Shown here: positions 38,276-48,769 of the stretch, piece after piece
How the letters are laid out: each line of letters starts with the position of its first letter
How positions within the stretch are numbered: position 1 is the stretch's first letter
Assembly: GCA_003116975.1 (NCBI GenBank)
Contig: BGKB01000181.1
Location: forward strand, 1 to 64,000
Direction: 5' to 3'
Length of the DNA stretch: 64,000 nt
From: Aurantiochytrium sp. KH105
Lineage: Eukaryota > Sar > Bigyra > Thraustochytrida > Thraustochytriidae
Translations under genes and position numbers: made by a program
Notes under the pieces: generated by a model
What the model saw: only the letters and a program-made list of their open reading frames with translations
Database searches by the model: none
Told to the model about the DNA's origin: nothing

Positions 38276-40943
38276 GCAGGCTGACGAATGCGTCTGTGCT
38301 CCATCGCGCGAAGAACCGTGGCTGCCGGTCTTGTGCTCTGGCCTGTGTTCTGCGCCCTCGAGCCAGGCGCGGCGAGGCTCCAGCTATCTGCCAGCCACGA
38401 GCCACTGTCTGCAGTCCCACTCGTCCATTGGCGGCAGGAAGCGCAAGAGACGCTCCTGAAAGCGAGCGGTTGAGCCTTGCGACGCCTCGCTTATGCTGCT
38501 GCATAGCAGGCCCTAGCTCGAGATAGAGCCCACCTCTCGCGCGATGGAAGGCAACACGTTCAGGCCTGGCCCAGCGCTGCTGCTGTTATTGCTGCAACTG
38601 CTGCCCTGGCGACCGCCTGCGGAATCGACATCGACATGACATCGACATCGACATCGAGCCCCGCTGGGTGCCTTGCCTGCACTGCACGATTGCCTGCCTC
38701 CGCGCCCCACCTCAGACAGCCATTGTGCGGACGAGGGAGATCGTGTTCCTGGTTGCACCATGCAAGAGGGGAGGTCTATCGCAAGCTTGGCTTGACAGTG
38801 AAGCGTGGCGCACCTCCTGAGTCTCGCTTCCATCATCAGCCATGGCACTGCCGTTCGCGAGCCACTGCCAGCAGCACGAACGAGTCGGGACGGTCAGCGC
38901 CGATTACCTCGAGGACATGAAAGAGCCCTCCGCGAGAGGGTAGCATCGATCGGGATCGGTTTTTCTCGGACCTGCTCAGTCTTGGAGTGCGACTGCTGCT
39001 AGAACAATGAGGTCAAGCCACAGCACGGCCGATGCACCGCAGGTTGTCCGGGAATCGCCATTTTTTGCTTGCTAGCTCGTTTCGAGCGGTTTCTTGGCGT
39101 CGACGGGGCCGGTATGGTGTGCCGAACTCTGGCCTCGGGACAAATTAAACTCGCTGCAAGAAAGATGTTACCTTCGCTTGAAGCTGCTAGTTGACGTCAT
39201 AAATTCTTTTGGAGGACAGGACGGTGATGCAATGCTTGCTGGTGGCTACAGATTCAGGCCAGGAAAAGAGAAGGAACAGGACACCGCCAGTGCGGAGCGG
39301 AGCCTGACCCCGTGAGCCGATCTGCCGGTCCTCGGGCGATTGTCGCAGCTGCATTCCAAAGTGTCGTGTGCAATTGATCCTCGTGCAAATTGGCCGTTAG
39401 GCCTTCTTACCTTCTAGTAGCGAGGAAGTCGTCATGCTAGCTACGCCACGGGAACTAGCTCACTCACGGTCACCTCTGTCTGCAACTCTTTTATCTTGGT
39501 GCCGCTTCTGAGCTCTGTTTGGTATGGAGAAAACCGCCGAATGTCTGAAGAACGCACGGATATCCTTCGCTTCGTTAGAATTGAAATGAATGAGACACGG
39601 ACGGGGAGCTTCTTTGGTTTCACTCCGCTCGGTTCCGCTGCCGTGTGCAAGTTCCTGCGCCCTCTTTCTTCCTGCCGAGAACATGCATCACCCATGCCAA
39701 GCCAACCGTCCACGACATTTATGACGCATTTAATGGGGTGTGCGCCTTCGTTGCCCTTCCGCAACAGTTCAACAGCCCCCATAAGCCCGACTCCAACAAA
39801 GCGACCCTCACTACCGCGAACCTTCTGTCCAGATATGTCAAGACGCTTACAGTCATGGCTCACGCATTTATCAATGCATCCGTGCATTCCCGCTTGAGGT
39901 TCTACCACCCCAAGTGAAGATCGATACCTCTCGACGGCGACGGCAAGGTCACGAGTGGCGAGGCGGAACAGGCGATGGAGCGCTGCATGGCCACGCGCGC
40001 CGCGATGCGGCCTATAGCGACCGTGCCGTGCCTCCGCGTCCGTGCCGTCAGCAGTGTTCTTCCTATCCATTCGCCAGCCGCTCAAGCTGTCAACGGTTTC
40101 GTTCACCCAGTTCGACTCTTCGGACGGCGAAGGGAATTTTAGAGGGCAGCTGCTGTAGCTGAAGAAGAAATAACGACGGAGCCGTGTGTCATTGGCCGCG
40201 CCCCGGGGAGGGAACCTTGTGCTGTTGAAAGCTAGATTTTTTTCACTCGGCTTTCTTTTTGACCTGGTACTTGACCAGGTGCTAAGCAGTCGGCGGAGGC
40301 AAACTGCCGCTCTTTTTTTCCCACCTTCTGTAGCTTGCGTCCGGCGATGAGGTTTCGAAGGAACCATGAAATCTTTGCCAATTGTCTGCGGTAACTGTAA
40401 GTAAGCGGCTCGCGTCCGGCCGACATATCACGCTCCCGCGAATCTTTCGTCGCCATGGAAAAAAGGATGAGCCTTTTTGGTTGCGCTCGTCAATCTTTCA
40501 CTGGCTTTGGAGACATGCGAACAGTCAGCAGCTAGCTGCTGTGATCGAAGAAGCTACAGCGTCCAGCGTCGATCCATGACGCAACTCTTCTCCTTTATTG
40601 TCATCGGTGATTCAAACAGGAGAATCTCGTGCCCCGACATCTTCCGCCATCGCGATCATCGTTTCCTCAGCCCTCACTGTTACATTCATAATTGACAGTA
40701 GCTTGACATACTTCGTTCTCTCCGACTCGAGTCACAATCGATCCGAGTCGTTCCTTGGGTTTTCAAGTTGCTTCTCGATCGTCGCGTTCTGTTTGGATGC
40801 GGTCGGTCACCCAAATCGAAAGAAATGAGGTCTCTTCGTCTGAGTCTTGGTCGTTAATAATTAGCATTGCTCCGTTCCTTCGTTCGCACGGCGCTCGCTC
40901 GATCATTCATTCCTTCATTCCTTCATTCATTCGCTCTTCAGGC

Positions 40944-42491
40944 ATGAGCGCGGAGACCAGGAAGCGGAAACGCGCGGGCGCGGATGGGCCGAGCGCAGCG
41001 CAGCGCGACGCCCGGCGCGACAGGCCTGGATGCGGCGTCGTCGCCGGCCTGACGCGGCGCGAGCTGGGGACCAACTTGGACGCAGGCTTCTTCGCGAGAA
41101 CCCTGCGACCTCGCGCCGTGCTGACGCTGGCGCAGGCAATCCAAAGGCACGCAAGGCTAAGGCACTCGTCGCTCCTGGGATTCATCGAGTCTGGCTCGCG
41201 CATCGTGGCCTTGAATACCTCCGGTAACATTGAATGTTGGCATCTCGACGCCAATCGCGGCGCCCTCGAGCTCGACTTTGAGGTCACCTTGCCCATGGCC
41301 AACTTCCGCTTCCTCGACGAGGCGCATCGCGCGGCTTCTGTCACGCTCACCGAGGACGGCGCCGTCATGGTTGCCGCAGTCTTGCACAACGAACGGGAAA
41401 TACAAATATCGCTCGTGGCCGTGTCGCGAGCCTGCCAGCATGTGGCTTCTTTTCGCCTCGAGCTATCGCAGCGAACGCGAGAGATTCGAGCTGCACGTAA
41501 GCGTAGACGTCTCGGACGTCTCGGGCATCTCGGTGCTGCGTCGCGTTCACCCGCGCCTTCGCTAGCGTCCTTGACGGCCTCGCTTTCACGCGAAAGTTTC
41601 ATTGCAGATATTGTCAATGAGGACGTGCTTGGATTCAACTGGAATGCACGCGAACACGTACTCGTGCTTCCGCTTGACGAGCACGCGGTGATGATTACGA
41701 GATTTTGCCGGATCGAAGACGTTGGTGACAAATGCACCTTTCCCTCTGCCGTCCCATATTGCCGCTGGCGCTGGATTTCGTCCTGTGCGGGCACAGTTCA
41801 CATGACCAGCTCTTTTCCGGCGTCATCCCAGCCGGAGCCAGCCACCACGGGTGTCATCATTCTCGACCAGGTCCGAATCGATTTGGAGTCTCTCTTGTTG
41901 CGTTGCATTGGCCTGGACCTTGGCATACGTCTTCAAGGCGCTTTCGAAGAAGAAGAAGGCGAGGTGGAAGATCGACGAGGAGGTAGTAGCTCTGGCCATC
42001 ACTGTACGTTCGCAGCCTCATGCAGAGCGCGTCGTCGGGCCCGCCGTAGACTTCGTGCGATCATCGCAGATGGGCGCGTTTCACATTCACTCCAAGACTT
42101 TGAGTACCGACTCTTAAGTGTTGATGCAATCGGTTCTCGCGTGCGCATCGCTTGTGTAGCTCGCGTTGGACCCACGCAAAACGCCCCACAAGGCACCGAG
42201 ATGCGCGACATGGGGGTCTTGCTCAGCATTTGCGTGAAAACAGGAGAGTACAAGGTCTTGCAGAGTTTTTCCGCGCCGCCCAATTCTGCACTGCGCATTG
42301 CACTCAATCGTCTCTGCAAGCGTTTGCAGGCCTCGTATCCAATTGCGACGCGCATTCAACGATCCTGGCCACGCTCTGTGGTTCATGAACCGTCAGTAAT
42401 GTCTCTCGCACAGCTCCCGAACCCTTCAAAGCCCGTGACGATCGTGCACGTCCCGCCTTCGGATCGAAATCGAACTGAATCACAGTTCTGA
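40944..42491 (+). CDS. Possible DCAF15-like beta-propeller protein
   Basis: 515 residues from the chosen ATG. A basic nuclear-signal-like start (MSAETRKRKRAGA) is followed by a region whose order of features recalls the WD40-like N-terminal domain of DCAF15, a CUL4-DDB1 substrate receptor. In particular AGFFARTLRPRAVLTLAQA then HSSLLGFIESGSRIVALNTS parallels the family's LPPR...SL...FLGFSKCGRYVLSY pattern. Near the C-terminus LQDFEYRLLSVDAIG resembles a DCAF15 C-domain strand. These are pattern matches by eye, not an alignment. An upstream in-frame ATG at 40797 would add 49 residues partly encoded by an ATTC repeat, so 40944 is preferred. Otherwise unrecognised. No catalytic motif is visible. 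Confidence 0.45.
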   Translation: MSAETRKRKRAGADGPSAAQRDARRDRPGCGVVAGLTRRELGTNLDAGFFARTLRPRAVLTLAQAIQRHARLRHSSLLGFIESGSRIVALNTSGNIECWHLDANRGALELDFEVTLPMANFRFLDEAHRAASVTLTEDGAVMVAAVLHNEREIQISLVAVSRACQHVASFRLELSQRTREIRAARKRRRLGRLGHLGAASRSPAPSLASLTASLSRESFIADIVNEDVLGFNWNAREHVLVLPLDEHAVMITRFCRIEDVGDKCTFPSAVPYCRWRWISSCAGTVHMTSSFPASSQPEPATTGVIILDQVRIDLESLLLRCIGLDLGIRLQGAFEEEEGEVEDRRGGSSSGHHCTFAASCRARRRARRRLRAIIADGRVSHSLQDFEYRLLSVDAIGSRVRIACVARVGPTQNAPQGTEMRDMGVLLSICVKTGEYKVLQSFSAPPNSALRIALNRLCKRLQASYPIATRIQRSWPRSVVHEPSVMSLAQLPNPSKPVTIVHVPPSDRNRTESQF

Positions 42492-43594
42492 GTTTACCTT
42501 GATCATCTCAAAGGGCCAGGATGACGCCTGCCTCTACGGGACAGGTCAATATTGTCAATCTGGCGCTCCATCTGAACGCGCTCTAGTAGGACTGCAATGC
42601 TGCTTTAGTCTGCGCGGCCGCTGCAGCCCAGAGCCCCAATTAGTTGCCCATCCAAGCTATACTGAAGGCCATGATGGAGGCAAAATGATCGTGCATCGGG
42701 CGGCAGCGAAAGGATGTAAGCGGCAATGCCCGCGCTGACATCACCGGCGCCCGGCGCAAACAGAAGTGACTGCATTGTCGCAATGTCCGCGCTGTTGAGT
42801 ACCCGTGGCATTGTAAATGCGCCGAGGCTGAGTTGCTTGGTCCACGCACACGCCGCACACGCCGCAGGCAGTAGGTTCAACGCGAGCGTCCGATGGTTGA
42901 CGATTTGGAATTCCTTGCCAGGATGTATGTGCGCATATTTTCACGATGTCAACTCTTCCCACACTGCACAAATAAGAAAGTGTCGCTGGCCGCTTGACGG
43001 ACACGAGCTATTCTAAATTGTACATTCTTTTTTTCCTACTTTTTCCTCTTCGATACTCCGCAGCGTTATTTTGCCAGAGAAAGTTCTCTCCATCTCCGTC
43101 ACGCCTGTTGCAAGGCCAAAGATATGGTGCTCCGATCTGATCAAGCTGGGTCAGGGTTGCCCCACCTTGGGGAAGAAGAAAAAGACAAAGAAACACACTG
43201 GCAGACAGGTAGACAGACAAACAGACAAACAAATAAAACCATTCTTGCCTCGCCGCAGATGATGAAACTGTTCCTTTTCCTTGTTGGTCGAGCAAGCGAG
43301 CGAGCGAGCGAGCAAGCGCTCTCACTCCACCCAAGCTCCTCGCCTATTTAGTCGGAACTCGAAAAAGAACAATGAACTTCCGGAACAGAATAGAACAACG
43401 CGACGAGAAAGAAAGAAAGAAAGAAACTTGAGAGAAAAAAAAAGAAGGATTCCAGACTTCAATCGACGACTCTCGACGACGTGCCAAGACAGTGCGCGCT
43501 GGGAGCAGGGCTGATAGGGCGCGCGCGTGAAACAGTCTGCGCGGTGCCGCGCCGCACGGACGGGAACGAGTGAGGATAGAAACGGGGGCCCAAG
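42492..43594. other. Intergenic region with one exon-like minus-strand patch
   Basis: Mostly non-coding, with ACAGACAAA (about 43195-43232), GAGC (about 43288-43312) and GAAA (about 43405-43428) repeats in the 400 bp before the next start. On the minus strand 42605-42940 stays open and reads protein-like (PGKEFQIVNHRTLALNLLPA, MPRVLNSADIATMQSLL) but has no credible start codon. It could be an exon, a decayed gene or chance. Confidence 0.4.
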
Positions 43595-44962
43595 ATGGAG
43601 GTGAACCTGCACGTGTACGACTTGAGCCGCGGCCTCGCTCGCACCATGTCGCAGTCCGTGCTGGGCTTCCACGTGGACGCGGTGTACCACACGGGCGTGC
43701 TCGTGTACGGCCAGGAGTACTTTTACGGTGGAGGTATCCAGCGGATGGACCATGACGCCGTAGTGCAGAGCTTCGGACTTGCGCCTGTGGAAAAAATCAC
43801 TCTCGGAACGACGACCAAGACGCAGGCGGAGCTGCACGAGTTCCTCGAGAGCGCTTCGCCAGACTACACGCCGGAAAAATACGATCTCTTTCACAACAAC
43901 TGCAACAACTTCTCCAACACGGTAGTCAGGTTTCTTCTCGGAGACAACAATGGCATTCCATCGCATATTCTCGAGCTTCCGAGCCGTGTGCTTGATACCC
44001 CGCTGGGCCAAATGATCGCCCCCATGATGCAGGGAATGCAGCAGCAAATGCAGGATCACATGATCCCCTTCAACCAGCCGACCACAGCGCCATCTAATAT
44101 GCGCGCTACACCGATGGATACGCAGGCTGATGCAAGGACGCCAGCCGCTGCGCCGGTCTCCAACCCGGAACCAGCGAACGCCGCTTCCACTGGCACTCCG
44201 GCTCCTGCTGCGGCTGCTGCTGCTGCTGCTGCTGCTAGCGCCACATCCTCGTCGCTAGGCCTCGATCCAGCCAAAGAGGAAGAGGAAGCGTCTGCGGCCG
44301 CGACAGAAGGTATCGAGTTGCGCGTGAAAATGTCCACGCAGGAAGAAATTGTCAAGCCCAAGATCAAGTCCATGGACGCAAGCGTGGCAGAGCTGAAACG
44401 CGCCCTTGCTCGGGTCTCCGACTACGCAGCCGAGGATCAACGACTCATTTACAAGGGTCAATTTCTCAAAGATGACGCCAAAACGCTCGCGGCGTACGGT
44501 GTAAACCAAGAAGACGTTGTGCATATGGTGCCGAAGCCTGGCTCGGGACGCAAGAAAACAGAAGCCTCAAAAGCGTCTGGTGCTTCTTCGTCATCCGACA
44601 CAGCCCCAAAGGACCCTCTGGAAAAAGGTCTTGAGACCCTCGCGAAAGCGCCAGCAAAAGAGCGTCAGGCGGCCCTCAAAACGCTGCAAAAGATTGTTCA
44701 GAACCTCATCGATTTCCCGCTCGAGCCCAAATTCCGGAAGATCAAGCGCGAAAACAAGGTACTGGCAAAGCGTCTGGCTCCGGACGGAGCACTTGACTGT
44801 CTGTTGGCGCTCGGATTCAAAGAAGCTGTCGATGACGACTCTGGCGAGCAACTTCTTGTCCTTGAGGCAACCTCGGAAGCTTGGCAAAAGGTTCTTGACG
44901 GTAACGAAAAGCTCTCGGCCATTCTTGCAGAGGACTCCACTTCGCAGCAGCAACAGCAGCAA

Positions 44963-44993
<31 letters not shown>

Positions 44994-45556
44994 CGTTTTC
45001 TGCGGGCAATTTTGGCGGCGGTATGCCCTTTGGAGGAGGCCTTTTTGGAAATGGCGGCGGCAGTAGCGGCGGCGGTGGCTTTGGCCCCGGTGCTGGTGGG
45101 AACCCGATGGCTGATCAAATGTTCCAAACGATCATGTCAAATCCAGAAATGCTGCGCAGCATGGCGCAGATGCCTCACTTTCAACAAATGGCCCAAAACA
45201 ACCCAATGATGGCTCATGCTCTGCGCGAAATGCAAGAGCACCCGGAACGTATTCAGGAGATGATGAACAATCCTGGCATGCAGGCGTTCATGCAAAATCC
45301 AGAATTGGCCCGCTCCGTCATGGCTAACATGGGCAACATGAACATGTTTGGTGGAGGCGGCGGCGGCGGCGGCTTTCCGATGCCAGGTTTTGGCGGAGGT
45401 TTTGGCGGACCCGGGCAAAATGGTCAGCAGCAGCAGCAGCAACAACAACAACAAGGTCAGGGCCAAGGCCAAGGCCAGCAAAGTGGGAACGACCCCAACA
45501 TGACCGAGGAAGAGATGCTCGAAGAGGCTATTCGGCGTTCGCTCCAGGAGCAGTAA
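43595..45556 (+). CDS. PPPDE (DeSI-type) peptidase with UBL, PUB, STI1-like and UIM domains
   Basis: 653 residues. The PPPDE thiol-peptidase domain (1-about 150) has catalytic His32 (VYHTGV) and Cys103 (HNNCNNFSN), as in desumoylating/deubiquitinating isopeptidases. After a Pro/Ala linker comes a ubiquitin-like domain (about 240-312, RLIYKGQFLKDDAKTLAAYG). A PUB domain follows (about 360-440, LQKIVQNLIDFPLEPKFRKI), which in other proteins binds the p97/Cdc48 C-terminus. After polyQ and Gly-rich tracts there is an STI1/ubiquilin-like Met/Asn/Gln-rich helical unit (about 504-580, QMFQTIMSNPEMLRSMAQM). A C-terminal ubiquitin-interacting motif closes the protein (TEEEMLEEAIRRSLQEQ). Likely role: a deconjugase working with Cdc48 and the proteasome. 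All parts lie in one intronless frame with a CCCAAGATG start. Both catalytic residues are intact. Confidence 0.9.
44946..44996. repeat. CAG/CAA tract encoding polyglutamine
   Basis: Mixed CAG and CAA codons for about 17 consecutive Gln in the PPPDE protein, between its PUB and STI1-like parts. A second, shorter Gln run is encoded at about 45425-45453. Confidence 0.9.
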
Positions 45557-45880
45557 ATTGGAGGCCATGAAGCAAGTAGAGTTTTAATTTTCTTTCGTTA
45601 GCCCCCCCCCAAAAAAACTTCTTCCATTTTGTTCCCTTTTTCCTCTTCTTCGTTCACCAAAGGCAAGCCTTTATCATTTTATATGATTTTTTTCCCGTTA
45701 CTTTCTCTCTTTTTTTCTACTATGATGTTCCGTAAAGAGAGCGGAGAGCGTCTCCGCAGCACGTCGATGCTTTGCTTGCAAGCGCTTATGCAGACACACA
45801 ACAGAACCTTTGCCAGCCGTGACTTGCTCGCTCGATGATGCGCTGCGGACAAAAAAGGTTTATATCGCCGCTCCATCAGC
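45557..45880. other. Convergent intergenic region
   Basis: 324 bp between the stop codons of the PPPDE gene (+) and the eIF4-like gene (-), pyrimidine-rich on the + strand. Presumed 3' UTRs; nothing else seen. Confidence 0.5.
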
Positions 45881-48769
45881 CTAATCCTCATCCTCGTCCT
45901 CGTCATCATCCTCCTCGAGCCAGGCCACAAACTGGGCCGTCTGCACGAGCGCAGTGACCTTGCCATCCGTGTCAGTGAGATCGTCCTTCCACTCGATGAT
46001 TGCCTCCGGTGGAACAACGTCGTTGTTGTAAAAGAGCATGAACACCTTTTCCAGGAGGCTCTGCTGGTTTGAGGCGCGAGGGAAGCCCGCCTTGTGAAAG
46101 GCAGCCTGCACAGCAAAAAGCATCTTCATCTGAAGCTGCAGCTGCTCGCTCGATGGCTCCTCGGCATAGAGGAGCTTGCCAAGCAGCGGGCCGTAACCCG
46201 TGGGCGAGGCCCATTTGCACGTTTCCTCCTCGACATACTCGGGATGCGCAGCAAGCGCACGCTCGACAAAGACAATGGCAAAGTCTGCGCTGACCTTGCT
46301 CGCGTCCACCTTGTCGGCGAGGTCCTTGCCCATGACTCCCGAGGAGATGAGCTCGTCAATGAGTTTGGTATCGACGGAGTCGCCTTCGCTCTCTTCCCCA
46401 GCGGACTTCTTCTTAAAGTCGGGCAGAGCGACAGAGACGAGTGCCTCACCGAGATCCTCGTCACCAAAGGCTTCGTTCTCCTGAAGCAACTTGGCAATAC
46501 GGCGCGTGTTGGCAAGGCGATCCTTGTCGACGTCGTCACCCGCGTCAATCTTCTCCTTTTGCTTGGCGCAGACAAGCTCGAGGCCCTCGGCCACATCGGC
46601 GGACGTGGCAATCTCCTCCTTGACAAGAGCAGTGATCAGAGAAACAGCCACCTTGCACTCCTTGACACCCTCCTTGTTGCCGCGAAGCACCGTCTTGCGA
46701 ATCACCTGGGGCATGTACTCCTTGCTGTTGAGCTCGCGTACAGCAGCCACGGCGTCCTTCTTGTTCTCCATGAGCATGTACGTCTTGAGCATAGCTTCGG
46801 TGCGGGCCTGAAGTTCTTCTTCGGTAAGCTTTTTCTGCTCCTTGGGCTTGGCGGCACCCTGCTTCTCGTTGGCTCCATCCTCGGCCCAGTCGTTGCCAGC
46901 GTTGCCAAGTTCAGCAAGCTCAGCAAGGTTCCGGTTGCGCCGCACGCCCAGTTTGGGGCGGCCAGGGGGCTCGTCGTCCATTGCACCGCCACGACCGCCG
47001 CCACCACCATAACCACCAGGACCGCTGGGACCACCGTAGCCGCCAGGACCTCCAGGGCCACCGTAGCCGCCGGGACCTCCAGGGCCACCGTAGCCGCCAG
47101 GGCCTCCCGGACCACCAAAGCCGCCGGGGCCGCCAAAGCCACCCTGCTGCTGTTCCATGTCCCGATCACGACGGCCGCTGCTTCCAAAGGCCATGGAAGC
47201 GCGCTCGCGATCGTAGTCGGGCTGGCGACGACCGCCCATGGGGAAGTCCGCCTGTGGACCACGCATGCCACCGCCAAAGCCACCAGGGCCGGCCGCACCG
47301 GGTCCTCCTGCCTGTGGGCCGCCAAAGCCTCCCTCCTCGTCGAGGCCGCGACGAGAAGTGCCGAAAGCATGCGATCCGGGACGCTCGCGGGGAGCGCCAC
47401 CAGGTCCACCGGGACCACCAAAGCCACCAGGTCCGCTGCGACCGGCGAACGGGCCATCAGCACCACCCTCGCGAGGTCCACGATTAAAGGCAGCAGGCGC
47501 AGCAGGGGCTCCGCGACGCGAGTTGAAGGCGGAAAATTCCTGCTCGCGCTCCATGTCGCGGTCGCGGTCGCCGAACATGCGATGACGCTCGGTGTCCTTG
47601 CTGGCGCGAGACGAAGCAAAGATGCTGTCCCACTTGTCGCCTCCTTCCTTCTTTGGCTTGGTCTCACTGGACGCCTCGGCGGCCTCGCTGGTAGCCTCGC
47701 TGGCCTCTCCCGCAGCCGGCTTTTCCGGTGCCGGGCTCGTCGGCTTGTCTTCCACCGCGGCTTCCTCAGTCTTTTCAGCCTTCTCCTCAGCGGCAGGGGT
47801 CTCGCTTTCAGGAGCAGGGGCAGAGGCCTCCCCCTCGGAATCCTTGGTCGTCGTTTCCTCGCCGGCGCGCTTGGGCTTATTAAGCTTCAAACGAGGACGG
47901 GACTCTTCCGCGTCTTCGGCGGCCGGAGGCGGGGTGGCGGCGGCAGGAGGAGGTCCGCGACGCCAGTTGTCTTCCTCGGGCTGCGGGGTGCTGCTCGCCT
48001 GCACGGGCGGGGGCCCGCCGCGGCGCCAGTTATCCTCCGCCAGGGGATTCGCCCTTGTAGATTCGGCACCACCGGCAGCGGCAGCAGCAGCAGGAGGGGT
48101 ACTCCGACGCCACTGGTCGACGCTGTCGGCTTCGCTGGCCGGAGCGGGGCCAGACCCCGCACGCTCAGGAACAGGGGCCTGTTGGATGCGGGTACGGCGC
48201 CAATCGTCCTCGCCATCGGCGGCGCTGGCCATCGGCGCCTCGCCGCCCGTCACGGCAGGGCCGCCAGCACGAGGTCCACGGCGCCACTCGTCTTCGGCAT
48301 CCGCGGCCGAAAATGCGGGGCCGTCCATACCCATGCCACCGGCAGGAGGACCCGAACGCCATTCGTCGGGCTCAGGGCCAGGGCCGCCAAATCCACCAGC
48401 GCCAGGGCCGCCGAAGCCGCCGCCGGCACCAGGGCCACCACGCGTGGGGGGTGCCGGGCCGCGACGCCACTGGGTGTCCTCGTCGGCAGCTGAAAACATG
48501 GGCTCATCGCCAAAGCCGCCGCCGCCGCCTTCACCGAATGCACCACCGCCGCCGCCGCCGCCGCCACGCGTCCATTCGCCGTCAGCGCCGCCACCTTCAC
48601 CGAAGCCGCCGCCAAAGCCACCGCCGAAGCCGCCGCCGGGGGCGCCACGGCCGCGGCGGTCCTCGCGGGGCATGCCACTCGGGGCACGGGGAAGAACATC
48701 GTTCTCACCCTTGAAGTCCTTGCCAAGGAACTCCCCAAGGCCCATCTTCTTGCCCTTCTTCTTGCTCAT
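45881..48769 (-). CDS. eIF4B-like repeats fused to MA3 and W2 domains (translation initiation factor hybrid)
   Basis: 962 residues. The N-terminus MSKKKGKKMGLGEFLGKDF resembles the eIF4B N-terminal motif. Eight DxWRR-type repeats (DTQWRRGP, DEWRRGP, DDWRRTR, DQWRRST, DNWRRGG and so on) lie between about 60 and 290, followed by RPRLKLNKPKR, like the eIF4B RPKLNLKPR element. A Gly/Pro-rich region contains GGPGGYGGP tandem units (about 540-590). From about 650 a MA3 domain (LKTYMLMENKKDAVAAVREL, and EGVKECKVAVSLITALVKEE) and then, to the C-terminus, a W2/HEAT domain (FYNNDVVPPEAIIEWKDDL, QTAQFVAWLEEDDDEDE) match the C-terminal third of eIF4G. No MIF4G or eIF4E-binding motif is visible. Expected: eIF4A/RNA-binding stimulator of initiation. 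The start has a GGCAAGATG context. A long antisense frame is compositional. Confidence 0.85.
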   Translation of the reverse strand: MSKKKGKKMGLGEFLGKDFKGENDVLPRAPSGMPREDRRGRGAPGGGFGGGFGGGFGEGGGADGEWTRGGGGGGGGAFGEGGGGGFGDEPMFSAADEDTQWRRGPAPPTRGGPGAGGGFGGPGAGGFGGPGPEPDEWRSGPPAGGMGMDGPAFSAADAEDEWRRGPRAGGPAVTGGEAPMASAADGEDDWRRTRIQQAPVPERAGSGPAPASEADSVDQWRRSTPPAAAAAAGGAESTRANPLAEDNWRRGGPPPVQASSTPQPEEDNWRRGPPPAAATPPPAAEDAEESRPRLKLNKPKRAGEETTTKDSEGEASAPAPESETPAAEEKAEKTEEAAVEDKPTSPAPEKPAAGEASEATSEAAEASSETKPKKEGGDKWDSIFASSRASKDTERHRMFGDRDRDMEREQEFSAFNSRRGAPAAPAAFNRGPREGGADGPFAGRSGPGGFGGPGGPGGAPRERPGSHAFGTSRRGLDEEGGFGGPQAGGPGAAGPGGFGGGMRGPQADFPMGGRRQPDYDRERASMAFGSSGRRDRDMEQQQGGFGGPGGFGGPGGPGGYGGPGGPGGYGGPGGPGGYGGPSGPGGYGGGGGRGGAMDDEPPGRPKLGVRRNRNLAELAELGNAGNDWAEDGANEKQGAAKPKEQKKLTEEELQARTEAMLKTYMLMENKKDAVAAVRELNSKEYMPQVIRKTVLRGNKEGVKECKVAVSLITALVKEEIATSADVAEGLELVCAKQKEKIDAGDDVDKDRLANTRRIAKLLQENEAFGDEDLGEALVSVALPDFKKKSAGEESEGDSVDTKLIDELISSGVMGKDLADKVDASKVSADFAIVFVERALAAHPEYVEEETCKWASPTGYGPLLGKLLYAEEPSSEQLQLQMKMLFAVQAAFHKAGFPRASNQQSLLEKVFMLFYNNDVVPPEAIIEWKDDLTDTDGKVTALVQTAQFVAWLEEDDDEDEDED

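Larger units (their letters stand above)
37315..40943. other. Long gene-poor divergent spacer
   Basis: The largest gene-free stretch in the window (3.6 kb), between the TmcB-like gene (-) and the DCAF15-like gene (+). Simple repeats: poly-G (about 37487-37499), AGCCA/AGCTA pentamers (37512-37541), CAGCTG/GCTGCA hexamers then GCTC (about 38218-38275), and ATTC-type tetramers (about 40905-40933). A patch at 39931-39975 encodes an EF-hand-like phrase but is flanked by stops. No gene is convincing. Confidence 0.5.

Noticed and set aside
39441-40367. 308-residue minus-strand frame
   Set aside because: The translation is Arg/Lys/Ser-rich without domain-like blocks, and all six frames here are similarly unconvincing.
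46094-48493. 799-residue + strand open frame opposite the eIF4-like gene
   Set aside because: Antisense of Gly/Pro/Ala-rich coding repeats; the translation is Ala/Thr/Gly/Arg low complexity. The minus-strand protein has recognisable MA3 and W2 domains.
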